From contig DASH01000069.1 in assembly GCA_002503705.1 (NCBI GenBank), positions 1-16,688 on the forward strand: a stretch of DNA of 16,688 nucleotides, given 5' to 3'. The translations under genes and the position numbers were made by a program. The notes below the pieces were generated by a model. The model was not told where the DNA came from and searched no databases. It was given only the letters and a program-made list of their open reading frames with translations. The number at the start of each line of letters is the position of its first letter. The first letter of the stretch is position 1. The DNA comes from Candidatus Woesearchaeota archaeon UBA153 (GTDB lineage: Archaea > Nanobdellota > Nanobdellia > Woesearchaeales > UBA525). This document shows, in pieces, positions 5,278-10,612 of this stretch.

Positions 5278-5682
5278 GTGGAACGCGTATCCGTCAGAAT
5301 TTCGCCGCAAGAAGAGGTTGTTGTCATAGAAACTGCTGGCCAGCGGGTGACGACCATCTATGACAATAAGTATCGGTTCCGAGATTTTCTCAAGCCGAGT
5401 TTCGGAGAGTATTTGCTGGGAGGCCTGGAAGCACCCACGGTCTCTTTGCTCTCATTCGGAATTGCAAGAAGTGTCACGAACAACGACGCGCGAGGTCTTG
5501 GCTATAGCCTCATCGCTGCCGTGGCACCTCAAGTCCTCACCTATCTCGGTGCGAGGGCGGTCGAGCTCTTCGCAAGCGAGAAGGGTTTCTGGAAATGTGC
5601 AATCCGCGACTTCAAGCGTCCTGCGCCTCAGGATCGCGTCCTCTCGCGCACGGTCGAACCGCTCGAGACGCTCGTCGAGTGA
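5278..5682 (+). CDS. 134-residue hypothetical protein, possibly membrane-associated
   Basis: Unrecognised protein. From GTG 5278 it starts M-E-R-V-S-V-R-I-S-P-Q-E-E-V-V-V-I-E-T-A with a beta-rich N-terminal part. A glycine- and alanine-rich stretch follows (about residues 54-100) with two hydrophobic segments (P-T-V-S-L-L-S-F-G-I-A and G-Y-S-L-I-A-A-V-A-P-Q-V-L-T-Y-L-G), which could be membrane-associated helices, and then a charged tail. GTG 5242 would add 12 residues but lies upstream of the predicted transcript start. The gene is single, followed by an AT-rich intergenic stretch. Confidence 0.6.
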   Translation: MERVSVRISPQEEVVVIETAGQRVTTIYDNKYRFRDFLKPSFGEYLLGGLEAPTVSLLSFGIARSVTNNDARGLGYSLIAAVAPQVLTYLGARAVELFASEKGFWKCAIRDFKRPAPQDRVLSRTVEPLETLVE

Positions 5683-5752
5683 GAGTTCTTCATACTCGCG
5701 TCATTTTTCTCGAAATCATATATTATTTTCCATATTGTATTATTTTTGGGTA

Positions 5753-5763
5753 ATTTTTTATAG
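5753..5763 (+). promoter_or_regulatory. TATA box in AT-rich stretch upstream of the HPF-like gene
   Basis: TTTTTTATAGC closes an AT-rich block (about 5700-5763) that stands out against the GC-rich surroundings. It predicts a start near 5785 and a leader of about 70 nt without a strong Shine-Dalgarno. Confidence 0.45.
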
Positions 5764-5853
5764 CTGACCGTCTTAGCAAAGTATGAAGCTGGGGGCAGTC
5801 AGCAGACTATCCCGATAACGACAACGAAGAGTGAAGACACAGGTACAGCGACG

Positions 5854-6132
5854 ATGATCCAGCTGGGCGGCAACATCACCCTGGACGGCTTCCAACGCCG
5901 TGACTACGCGGAGCTAATCGTGATTAAGAAAATCGTGGGACGCTACGCGCGACAGCTGAGCGACTCCCACGCCGGCTTCGAAAGCCTCACCATCACCCTC
6001 GATAAAGAAGAGCCCGTCAGCATCCAAACAACCGCAGTCATCAAGAGCAAAAAGACTGAAGCGAACGCTGAAGACCAAAACCTCTTCATCGCCCTCGACG
6101 CCGCCCTCAAGAAGCTCACGACGACGCTCTAA
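5854..6132 (+). CDS. HPF/RaiA-like ribosome-associated protein
   Basis: 92 residues with the beta-alpha-beta-beta-beta-alpha order of ribosome hibernation factors: a first strand I-T-L-D-G-F, a long helix (A-E-L-I-V-I-K-K-I-V-G-R-Y-A-R-Q-L), strands L-T-I-T-L-D and I-Q-T-T-A-V-I, then A-N-A-E-D-Q-N-L-F-I-A-L-D-A-A-L-K-K-L. The last block matches the A-E-A-x-D-x-x-Y-A-A-I-D-x-x-x-x-K-L pattern of HPF/RaiA, which bind the decoding region of stationary ribosomes. It fits the surrounding ribosomal-protein context. Assignment is by fold pattern; archaeal homologs of this short form are poorly characterised. Confidence 0.6.
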   Translation: MIQLGGNITLDGFQRRDYAELIVIKKIVGRYARQLSDSHAGFESLTITLDKEEPVSIQTTAVIKSKKTEANAEDQNLFIALDAALKKLTTTL

Positions 6133-6176
6133 ACCACCTTCTCAGAACCATACGTTCTCGACGTCTCAGTCTCAAA

Positions 6177-6331
6177 CTCGTGCGTTGCCTTGGAGTAAGA
6201 CCAGAAAACGCGCCGATTCGCACGGGAACGAACGTTCCCGGCGCCCCGACGTTCTCCGAACGTCGTGGGCATGCAGGCGCGTTTTCGCAAATGCCGCGAG
6301 GGACGAGCGGCAATGCTCCGCAACGCACGAG
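6177..6331. ncRNA. Structured non-coding element of about 155 nt (class unknown)
   Basis: Located between the convergent HPF-like and L31e genes. A perfect 12-bp closing helix (CTCGTGCGTTGC 6177-6188 with 6320-6331) encloses a perfect 10-bp helix (AAAACGCGCC 6205-6214/6276-6285) that carries two hairpins: 6223-6229/6234-6240 and 6247-6254/6258-6265. A third hairpin is 6292-6297/6307-6312. The third hairpin's loop on the plus strand (GAGGGACGA) could form tandem sheared G-A pairs of the kind bound by L7Ae. All helices are perfect, so strand is undetermined. No ORF with gene-like codon use and no known RNA signature recognised. Confidence 0.45.
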
Positions 6332-6339
6332 GAGAATAA

Positions 6340-6372
6340 GAAGAAAAAAGTATTAGTAAAACTCGTTTTACT
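6340..6372 (-). terminator. Terminator overlapping the L31e stop codon
   Basis: The minus strand reads AGTAAAA-CGAG-TTTTACT, a 7-bp hairpin containing the TAA stop, followed by AATACTTTTTTCTTC. The same 15-nt core occurs at the end of spt5 (9557-9571). Confidence 0.6.
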
Positions 6373-6886
6373 CGGCTTTCTTCGCGTCCGGTTTCTTCTC
6401 CAGTTTAGGAGCGTCAGCCTTCGGCTTCTCGGCCTTCGAAGCGTCAGCCTTTAACGGTTCCGCCTTCGGCGCGTCCTCGTCCTTCAAGGACTCGTCCGCC
6501 TCTTCCGGCTCCTCGACCCGTTTGCCGCCGAGCTTCTCCGTCAGCTTCTCCTTCAGCGTCGTCGCCTTCTCAGATTTCGCCAACGGCTTGACGCTTTCAG
6601 AGTACGCCTTGCCTTCAAGCTCGGCGCGCACGACGCCGTCAGCGTCCTTGATCGCGACGACCGTCACGCGAGGCGGCGGGCTCTTGATGCCGCGCGCCCA
6701 CAACGCCTTGTTCAGGTGCTGTCCGAGCCTGACGTCCGCCGATTTCATGTGCTTCGCGAGGAAGATGCGAGCGGCCGAGACTGCACGGTTCGCTTTCCGG
6801 TGCGGCGCGACGTTACGGAACGCGGCGCGCAAGGGAATCGTGTACGTCCGTTCAAGGACTGTTTTGGGTTTCTTGTCGTCAGCCAT
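6368..6886 (-). CDS. rpl31e: 50S ribosomal protein L31e with a long C-terminal tail
   Basis: 172 residues. The first about 95 form a standard L31e: E-R-T-Y-T-I-P-L-R, P-R-K/H-K-A-N-R-A-V-S-A-A-R-I-F-L-A-K-H-M-K and L-N-K-A-L-W-A-R-G-I-K-S-P-P-P-R-V-T-V. The remainder is an extra tail of K, A, E, P and D built from loose repeats (K-A-D-A-P-K, K-A-E-K-P-K), about doubling the usual 85-95 residues. L31e sits near the ribosome exit tunnel; the tail is likely disordered and its role unknown. It is the last gene of the S19e-L39e-L31e operon, starting 4 nt after the L39e stop. Confidence 0.95.
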   Translation of the reverse strand: MADDKKPKTVLERTYTIPLRAAFRNVAPHRKANRAVSAARIFLAKHMKSADVRLGQHLNKALWARGIKSPPPRVTVVAIKDADGVVRAELEGKAYSESVKPLAKSEKATTLKEKLTEKLGGKRVEEPEEADESLKDEDAPKAEPLKADASKAEKPKADAPKLEKKPDAKKAE

Positions 6887-6890
6887 CGTT

Positions 6891-7064
6891 TCACACCTTC
6901 AACTTGGTCCGGCGCCAATTCCGCTTGACGCTCGTGTGCCGGCCAGGGTGGACTCTCCGCCCTTTGCCGTAAATCTTCGGGACCGTCCAGAACGGCGCCC
7001 ACTTCGTCTGCCGTCCGCGCTTGGCGAGGCGGCGCTTGCGTGCGATATGAAGGACTCGAGCCAT
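6891..7064 (-). CDS. rpl39e: 50S ribosomal protein L39e
   Basis: 57-residue, highly basic protein. The C-terminus R-H-T-S-V-K-R-N-W-R-R-T-K-L-K-V matches the L39e ending (R-x-W-R-R-T-K-L). Upstream are K-R-R-L-A-K-R-G-R-Q-T-K-W-A-P-F-W, equivalent to the usual K-x-x-L-A-K-x-x-K-Q-N-R-x-x-P-x-W. It is slightly longer than the typical 51 residues because of its N-terminus. The start at ATG 7064 is fixed by the junction with S19e: the SD GGTG overlaps the S19e stop and the start lies 4 nt after it. Confidence 0.95.
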   Translation of the reverse strand: MARVLHIARKRRLAKRGRQTKWAPFWTVPKIYGKGRRVHPGRHTSVKRNWRRTKLKV

Positions 7065-7068
7065 CGCT

Positions 7069-7530
7069 TCACACCTCCGCGGGCGCGGGCTTCGCCGCCT
7101 GTTCCGCGCGTTCAGCCTTGACGAGGTTCGCCACGGCGTGCAAGAGCTTCCGCCCAAGAGGGGTCACGACGCGCCCCTTGTGCGCGTCCTTCTCCGCCTG
7201 CTTGACGAGCTTCGCAGCTTCGAGCTGCTGGAGCATCTTGCGCAAGTGGTTCCCGCCCGCCGGGTAGAACCGGTCAGGAGCCATGCCGCAGTTCTTGCGA
7301 CCGCCGAACTTGGTGCGCAGCTTCTGCGTGCCAACGGGTCCGCGCAAGTAGACGGTGCGCAAGACACTCGCCGAGCGCACATACCACCAGTCGTTGTCCG
7401 TGGGCGGCCGGTCCCGGTGCATGCCGGTCTTCGCGAACGCGGCCCAATCAGGGGGCGTCACGACGTGTTGCCGTTTCAATTCCGCGGCGAGCGCGTTGAT
7501 GAGCGCCGCCTGGTCGACATCCGATATCAT
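7069..7530 (-). CDS. rps19e: 30S ribosomal protein S19e
   Basis: 153 residues from ATG 7530. Diagnostic segments are P-P-D-W-A-A-F-A-K-T-G, D-N-D-W-W-Y-V-R-S-A-S-V-L-R-T-V-Y-L-R-G-P-V-G, K-F-G-G-R-K-N-C-G and G-G-N-H-L-R-K-M-L-Q-Q-L-E, all typical of S19e (small-subunit winged-helix protein). The C-terminal A/E/K-rich tail (A-E-R-A-E-Q-A-A-K-P-A-P) is an extension. A GTG at 7554 would add 8 residues, but it lies in the loop of a leader hairpin and M-I-S-D-V-D is the more typical start. It is the first gene of the operon; its promoter lies at about 7641-7653. Confidence 0.95.
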   Translation of the reverse strand: MISDVDQAALINALAAELKRQHVVTPPDWAAFAKTGMHRDRPPTDNDWWYVRSASVLRTVYLRGPVGTQKLRTKFGGRKNCGMAPDRFYPAGGNHLRKMLQQLEAAKLVKQAEKDAHKGRVVTPLGRKLLHAVANLVKAERAEQAAKPAPAEV

Positions 7531-7545
7531 CGTCGGTTCAACTCC

Positions 7546-7559
7546 GCGCCTCACGGCGC
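7546..7559 (-). promoter_or_regulatory. GNRA hairpin in the S19e leader
   Basis: Minus-strand GCGCC-GUGA-GGCGC, a 5-bp stem with a GNRA-type tetraloop 16 nt upstream of the S19e start. It could influence translation or serve as a protein-binding site; function is inference. Confidence 0.35.
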
Positions 7560-7622
7560 ACGTGGCGGTCCAGAGGATCGCCGGGAGACCTCAAAGGTCG
7601 GAAGGGTTTAGGAAAGGGTTAC

Positions 7623-7653
7623 GGCGTGGCGAACCACGCCTTGTTTAAAAAGG
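7623..7653 (-). promoter_or_regulatory. S19e operon promoter with adjacent palindrome
   Basis: TATA-like CCTTTTTAAACAA on the minus strand (7641-7653) is followed at once by a perfect inverted repeat GGCGTGG-TTCG-CCACGCC (7640-7623). With initiation about 25 nt from the TATA centre (near 7622), the palindrome would lie between TATA and the start site, where archaeal repressors often bind. If the start is further upstream, it is a leader hairpin with a UUCG loop. Confidence 0.45.
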
Positions 7654-7686
7654 TTGTTGAAAAGGAATTTGAAAGGGAAAAAAAGC
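7654..7686 (-). terminator. T-rich 3' end of L11
   Basis: Directly after the L11 stop the minus strand reads GCTTTTTTTCCC and further T-rich sequence, consistent with archaeal termination before the S19e promoter. Confidence 0.45.
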
Positions 7687-8412
7687 TTACTTCTTCTTCT
7701 CGTCGCCACCGCCGGCGCCGGCCGGCTTCGGCGCGACCTTGTCCATGATAGAGTGGTCGATGCCCGCCTCTTCCATGAGCTTGCGCGCCTTGGCGGCGTC
7801 ACCGCCGGCCTTCTCGAGGATGTCCTTCGCCCGCCGTTCCTGGTCGGCGTGCTTCTTCTCCAGCTCGGCGTGCAACGCCTGCCGCTCCTCCTCAAGCGCC
7901 TTCAACTCTGCAGCGGAGAGTTCCGTCTTGCCCGAGCGGATCTTCTCGTCGAACTCGCCCGCCTCGACGCGTTGGATGGCCTGCGCGGCGTGGACCCCTT
8001 CGACTTTGACGCCCATCGAGTTGCACGTGCCGATGATCTCCTTCACGCACGCCTTCATGTCCTTGCCGAGGAGCGAGGCCTGCTTCATCTTCGCGATCTT
8101 GATGATCTGCTCAATCTTCAAGTCAGCCACGTGTTCCGTGTTCGGTCTTCCAGAAGCGGTTTCGAGCTTCGCTTCCGTCTTGATGAGCTGCGCCGACGGC
8201 GGCGTGCCGATGCTGATTGAGAACTCCTTCGTCGTCGTGTCGACCGTCACCTTGACAGGCACTTTCATGCCTTTGAACGCTTCCGTCTGCTTGTTGATCT
8301 CAGCGACGACCTTGCCGATGTTCACGCCGAGCGGTCCGAGCGCGGGTCCGAGGGGAGGGGCCGCTGAGGCCTTGCCGCCCTCGACGAGCGCGTCCACAGA
8401 TTGCATAGCCAT
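7687..8412 (-). CDS. rpl11: 50S ribosomal protein L11 with C-terminal extension
   Basis: 241 residues versus about 160 in most archaea. The N-terminal domain shows the hallmark P-P-L-G-P-A-L-G-P-L-G-V-N-I-G (residues 20-34) that contacts the GTPase centre of 23S rRNA. The RNA-binding C-domain carries A-K-M-K-Q and I-I-G-T-C-N-S-M-G-V-K-V-E. From about residue 160 an extra 80-residue E/K/A-rich segment follows (L-K-A-L-E-E-E-R-Q-A-L-H-A-E-L-E-K-K-H), probably a coiled coil plus a helical hairpin, ending G-A-G-G-G-D-E-K-K-K. The SD AAGGTGAT precedes ATG 8412; the in-frame ATG two codons on is possible. In most archaea L11 follows nusG directly; here about 1.15 kb intervenes and L11 has its own promoter. 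Confidence 0.95.
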   Translation of the reverse strand: MAMQSVDALVEGGKASAAPPLGPALGPLGVNIGKVVAEINKQTEAFKGMKVPVKVTVDTTTKEFSISIGTPPSAQLIKTEAKLETASGRPNTEHVADLKIEQIIKIAKMKQASLLGKDMKACVKEIIGTCNSMGVKVEGVHAAQAIQRVEAGEFDEKIRSGKTELSAAELKALEEERQALHAELEKKHADQERRAKDILEKAGGDAAKARKLMEEAGIDHSIMDKVAPKPAGAGGGDEKKK

Positions 8413-8526
8413 AGGATAATCACCTTGCGTGTTCTTTCAAAAACGCGTTTCGTGAAGCTTCGGCTTTCCCGACGTCACGCATCACCATGACGCCAGCCGT
8501 GTAACCCGTCGCGAGAACAACGAGCC

Positions 8527-8536
8527 GTTTATAAAG
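8527..8536 (-). promoter_or_regulatory. TATA box of L11
   Basis: Minus-strand CCTTTATAAA, about 118 nt upstream of ATG 8412, predicting a leader of about 90 nt. It gives L11 its own transcription start, separate from spt5. Confidence 0.55.
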
Positions 8537-8566
8537 GTTATTGTGCCGGTCGACGCCGGAAACGCT

Positions 8567-8611
8567 CCGGTTTTTCGGGGAGAGAGCATATATTCCCGCT
8601 CTCCAAACCGG
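8567..8611 (+). promoter_or_regulatory. PIN-A promoter inside an inverted repeat
   Basis: TATA box CATATATT (8588-8594) is centred about 26 nt before ATG 8617, so the transcript is leaderless. It is framed by CCGGTTT (8567-8573) plus GGAGAG (8579-8584) on the left and CTCTCC (8599-8604) plus AAACCGG (8605-8611) on the right, giving a 13-bp inverted repeat with a 5-nt bulge. The left arm CCGGTTTTTCGGGGA resembles CCGGTTTTCGTCGGGGA upstream of PIN-B. Confidence 0.6.
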
Positions 8612-8616
8612 AAGGG

Positions 8617-9090
8617 ATGACTGATTACGTTGACTCGTGCGTCTTCCTCGCCGCAGTCTTGGGAGAACACGAAGAGGAGGTTTGTCATTCGTATCTCACG
8701 ACGCTCGGGTATAAACACCATGCTGCGGGCGTCGTTTCGCATCTCGTCGTGAGCGAAGTCCACGTCGCGCTCCTTCGGAAGACGCGCGACCCGAGAGCGC
8801 GGAGCGAGGAGACGTTGCTCCGGCTCACAGCGAGCGTCACGAAGATATTCTCGCGACTCTTGGAGGATGAACGCCTTCAGATAGCGAAACCGTCCATTCC
8901 TGACGAGGAGTTCTGCCGGGAAGTTCAGACGAGAGAGTTCCGCGTCACGACTGACGACGCGCTTCACCTCGCCGCGGCGGTGGCGACGGGTTGCGCTCGG
9001 TTCGTCACGCTCGACAAGACGCTGCTCACAGCCGAACAACTGAAGGGTTGGTTACGACGAGAATACGGTCTGAAAATCACCAATCCGTAA
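8617..9090 (+). CDS. PIN-domain nuclease-like protein A
   Basis: 157 residues with the PIN acidic set: Asp6 (Y-V-D-S-C-V-F-L), Glu47 (V-V-S-E-V-H-V-A-L), Asp113/114 (T-T-D-D-A-L-H-L-A-A-A-V) and Asp133 (R-F-V-T-L-D-K-T-L). PIN domains are Mg-dependent ribonucleases, often VapC toxins. It is clearly paralogous to the minus-strand protein at 12809-13258: shared G-Y-K-x-H, V-V-S-E, L-x-K-T-R, S/T-x-D-D-A, T-G-C-x-R-F-V-T and an identical G-L-K-I-T-x-P ending. No VapB-like antitoxin gene precedes it. Instead its last 14 nt overlap a convergent gene for a 43-residue protein. It is divergent from L11. Confidence 0.85.
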   Translation: MTDYVDSCVFLAAVLGEHEEEVCHSYLTTLGYKHHAAGVVSHLVVSEVHVALLRKTRDPRARSEETLLRLTASVTKIFSRLLEDERLQIAKPSIPDEEFCREVQTREFRVTTDDALHLAAAVATGCARFVTLDKTLLTAEQLKGWLRREYGLKITNP

Positions 9091-9208
9091 TCCGGTACTG
9101 CTCCCAGAGCCCTTCCTTCTTGAGCCAGGCGCGCAGATCGTGCAAGTCCTGCTCGAGGTCCGGGTGGAGCTCGAAGAGCGTCTTCTCCTTCCGCAAGCAC
9201 TTCTTCAT
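9077..9208 (-). CDS. 43-residue partner protein a (K-T-L-F-E-L family)
   Basis: Short ORF from ATG 9208: M-K-K-C-L-R-K-E-K-T-L-F-E-L-H-P-D-L-E-Q-D, then D-L-R-A-W-L-K-K-E-G-L-W-E-Q-Y and T-D-W before TGA. Charged and helical. The homolog at 12690-12812 shares K-T-L-F-E-L-x-P-x-L-x-x-D-L and L-x-K-x-G-L, which is strong evidence that both are real coding genes. The 3' end overlaps the PIN-A gene by 14 nt in convergent orientation. A TATA box lies about 26 nt upstream, so the mRNA is probably leaderless. By its association it may be an antitoxin or regulator of the PIN protein; that is inference. Confidence 0.75.
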   Translation of the reverse strand: MKKCLRKEKTLFELHPDLEQDLHDLRAWLKKEGLWEQYRITDW

Positions 9209-9228
9209 AACCCTGAGAACGTCAATCA

Positions 9229-9259
9229 AGATATATAAAACTTACCTTGGAAAGGCCGG
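9229..9259 (-). promoter_or_regulatory. Promoter of small gene a, with shared upstream element
   Basis: Minus-strand TTTTATATAT (TATA, about 9230-9239) lies about 26 nt upstream of ATG 9208. Just upstream is CCGGCCTTTCCAAGG (9259-9245), matching CCGGCCATTCTAAGG ahead of the paralogous small gene (12640-12654) at 13 of 15 positions. The element lies in the last codons of the upstream 77-residue gene. Confidence 0.6.
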
Positions 9260-9475
9260 AAGACGTACGGAATATCCAACCCATCTCCTAAGAATCGCTG
9301 GATCAAGATAAGTGGCACGATCGAACTCATCAGCCTCACGTTCAGCAAACATGATAGCCTGTCGAATGTATTCTTGGCCCTCGGGTGAGGATGTCCAGCG
9401 GTCCGATTCGGCAATAATCTCATCCACTTTGTCCGCAATGCCTAAAGGATCTCTTTTGGCACCGAATTCAACCAT
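9242..9475 (-). CDS. 77-residue hypothetical protein
   Basis: Starts at ATG 9475 (M-V-E-F-G-A-K-R-D-P-L-G-I-A-D-K-V-D-E-I-I) and contains a helical, acidic middle (G-Q-E-Y-I-R-Q-A-I-M-F-A-E-R-E-A-D-E-F) and L-D-P-A-I-L-R-R-W-V-G-Y. A TATA box 26 nt upstream implies a leaderless mRNA. I do not recognise a family. It lies between spt5 and the small partner gene, same strand, and its last codons contain that gene's promoter element. It could belong to the PIN-A locus, but no equivalent is present at the PIN-B locus. Confidence 0.6.
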   Translation of the reverse strand: MVEFGAKRDPLGIADKVDEIIAESDRWTSSPEGQEYIRQAIMFAEREADEFDRATYLDPAILRRWVGYSVRLPAFPR

Positions 9476-9496
9476 AGGAGAGACTGAGTGACCACT

Positions 9497-9506
9497 CTAT
9501 AAAAAA
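9497..9506 (-). promoter_or_regulatory. TATA box of the 77-aa gene
   Basis: Minus-strand TTTTTTATAG, centred about 26 nt from ATG 9475. It lies after the T-rich 3' end of spt5. Confidence 0.55.
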
Positions 9507-9540
9507 GTTTTGAAATACAAACAAGACAAAGGAAAACTGA

Positions 9541-9571
9541 AGAAAAAAGGTTCTAAAAAACTCGTTTTACT
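9541..9571 (-). terminator. Terminator overlapping the spt5 stop codon
   Basis: The minus strand reads AGTAAAACGAGTTTTTTAG with the TAA stop inside, then AACCTTTTTTC. The 15-nt core is identical to the one at the end of L31e. Confidence 0.55.
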
Positions 9572-10367
9572 TCTCCTTATCGTCCCTGCGGATGACCTTG
9601 ACCGCGTCGATCTTCAGCGTGATCGGGATCGGCACGGCGGCTTCCAGGAGCTCGACGACGACTTCCTCCTTGATCTTGTCGACGCGGGCGATCTTGCACT
9701 TCTCGCGCTTGAACGGTCCGCTCAGGATCTCGGCGATGTCGTTCTTCTGGATGTTCACGTCCTTCTTGACCTGCTCGAGCATGTGCTCGATCTCCTGATA
9801 CTGGATCTCGTTCGGCAGCAAGCCCTTCGCATAAGGAACACCAAACGCGGCCTGCTCGGCCTCGTGGCGGTCAGCCGCCTCCACGAAGATATAGCCGCGC
9901 ATGCCGTGCGGGGCGATGGCGGAGTAGACGCCGAGCTTCTTGCGCGCGGCGTTGCTCGCGACGAACGCTAAGACTTGGTCTTCGCGGTTCGCCGTCGTGC
10001 GCAACGCGTAGATGTGCGCGTTGCGGGCCGCTTCAGGAATCTCCTCTTCGGCCTTGGCTTCGGGCGCTTCCTCCTCGACCTCTTCGACGACGTGCTGCGC
10101 GCCCTTCATCGTCGGCAAGGCCTGCTTGACGGCTTCGAAGCCGGTGTTGATGATCGGGATGGCGGCGCGCGCGTCCGCCGTCACGACGAACGGGTCTTTC
10201 CGCTTCGCGCGCTTCGCTTCGGCGCGGATCTCTTCCGGCGTCTCGATGACGTCCGTCTGCGACGCCGCGGTTTCCGCGGTCTCGGCAGTCTCTGTCGTCT
10301 CGTCCGCAGTCGCGTCAAGCTCGTCCTGGTCGATGCTCGCTTCGTTCTCGAAATTCTCGTCAGCCAT
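9567..10367 (-). CDS. spt5: Transcription elongation factor Spt5 (NusG)
   Basis: 266 residues from ATG 10367. The C-terminal 150 residues are archaeal Spt5: the NGN domain from about residue 115 (I-Y-A-L-R-T-T-A-N-R-E-D-Q-V, then A-P-H-G-M-R-G-Y-I-F-V-E-A) binds the RNA polymerase clamp with Spt4. The KOW domain follows (V-N-I-Q-K-N-D-I-A-E-I-L-S-G-P-F-K-R-E-K). Unusually, about 115 residues of acidic, T/E/A-rich sequence precede the NGN domain, whereas archaeal Spt5 is normally about 150 residues in total. The gene follows secE in the usual ftsZ-secE-spt5 order. A GTG three codons upstream is possible but less likely. Confidence 0.93.
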   Translation of the reverse strand: MADENFENEASIDQDELDATADETTETAETAETAASQTDVIETPEEIRAEAKRAKRKDPFVVTADARAAIPIINTGFEAVKQALPTMKGAQHVVEEVEEEAPEAKAEEEIPEAARNAHIYALRTTANREDQVLAFVASNAARKKLGVYSAIAPHGMRGYIFVEAADRHEAEQAAFGVPYAKGLLPNEIQYQEIEHMLEQVKKDVNIQKNDIAEILSGPFKREKCKIARVDKIKEEVVVELLEAAVPIPITLKIDAVKVIRRDDKEK

Positions 10368-10412
10368 ACTCGTCACACTTTCATCATTTCATCATACAGA
10401 GTCGTCTCGTCG

Positions 10413-10601
10413 TCAGCCTGTTATGAGCGTGCGCGCCACTTGGAGGATGAAGCCGATCGCGCCGATGACCGCGATGCCAAGGCCGGTGATCTTCGCGATG
10501 GTCTTGAACTCGTGGCTCGTCGGCTTGCGCGTCACCTGGAGGACGTGCTTGATCTGCAGCCAAAACGTGCCGATTTTCGTCTTCGTCTCTTGCCACGTCA
10601 T
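10413..10601 (-). CDS. secE: Protein translocase subunit SecE (Sec61 gamma)
   Basis: 62 residues, normal for archaeal SecE. An amphipathic N-terminal helix precedes V-T-R-K-P-T-S-H-E-F-K-T-I-A-K-I-T, the conserved hinge before the single membrane span (about residues 35-60, G-L-G-I-A-V-I-G-A-I-G-F-I-L). It clamps SecY in the Sec channel. It starts 11 nt after the ftsZ stop with the SD AGGTGGT, and spt5 follows 45 nt later. ftsZ-secE-spt5 is therefore probably one transcript. Confidence 0.94.
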   Translation of the reverse strand: MTWQETKTKIGTFWLQIKHVLQVTRKPTSHEFKTIAKITGLGIAVIGAIGFILQVARTLITG

Positions 10602-10612
10602 GGAACAACCAC

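Noticed and set aside
7687..8419. Long plus-strand frames opposite L11 and ftsZ
   Set aside because: These are Ser/Ala/Thr-rich shadows of GC-rich coding strands with no promoter or family match.
8617..9475. 77-residue gene as a VapB antitoxin of PIN-A
   Set aside because: It has no visible AbrB, RHH or Phd-type motif, is not co-directional with the PIN gene and has no counterpart at the PIN-B locus.
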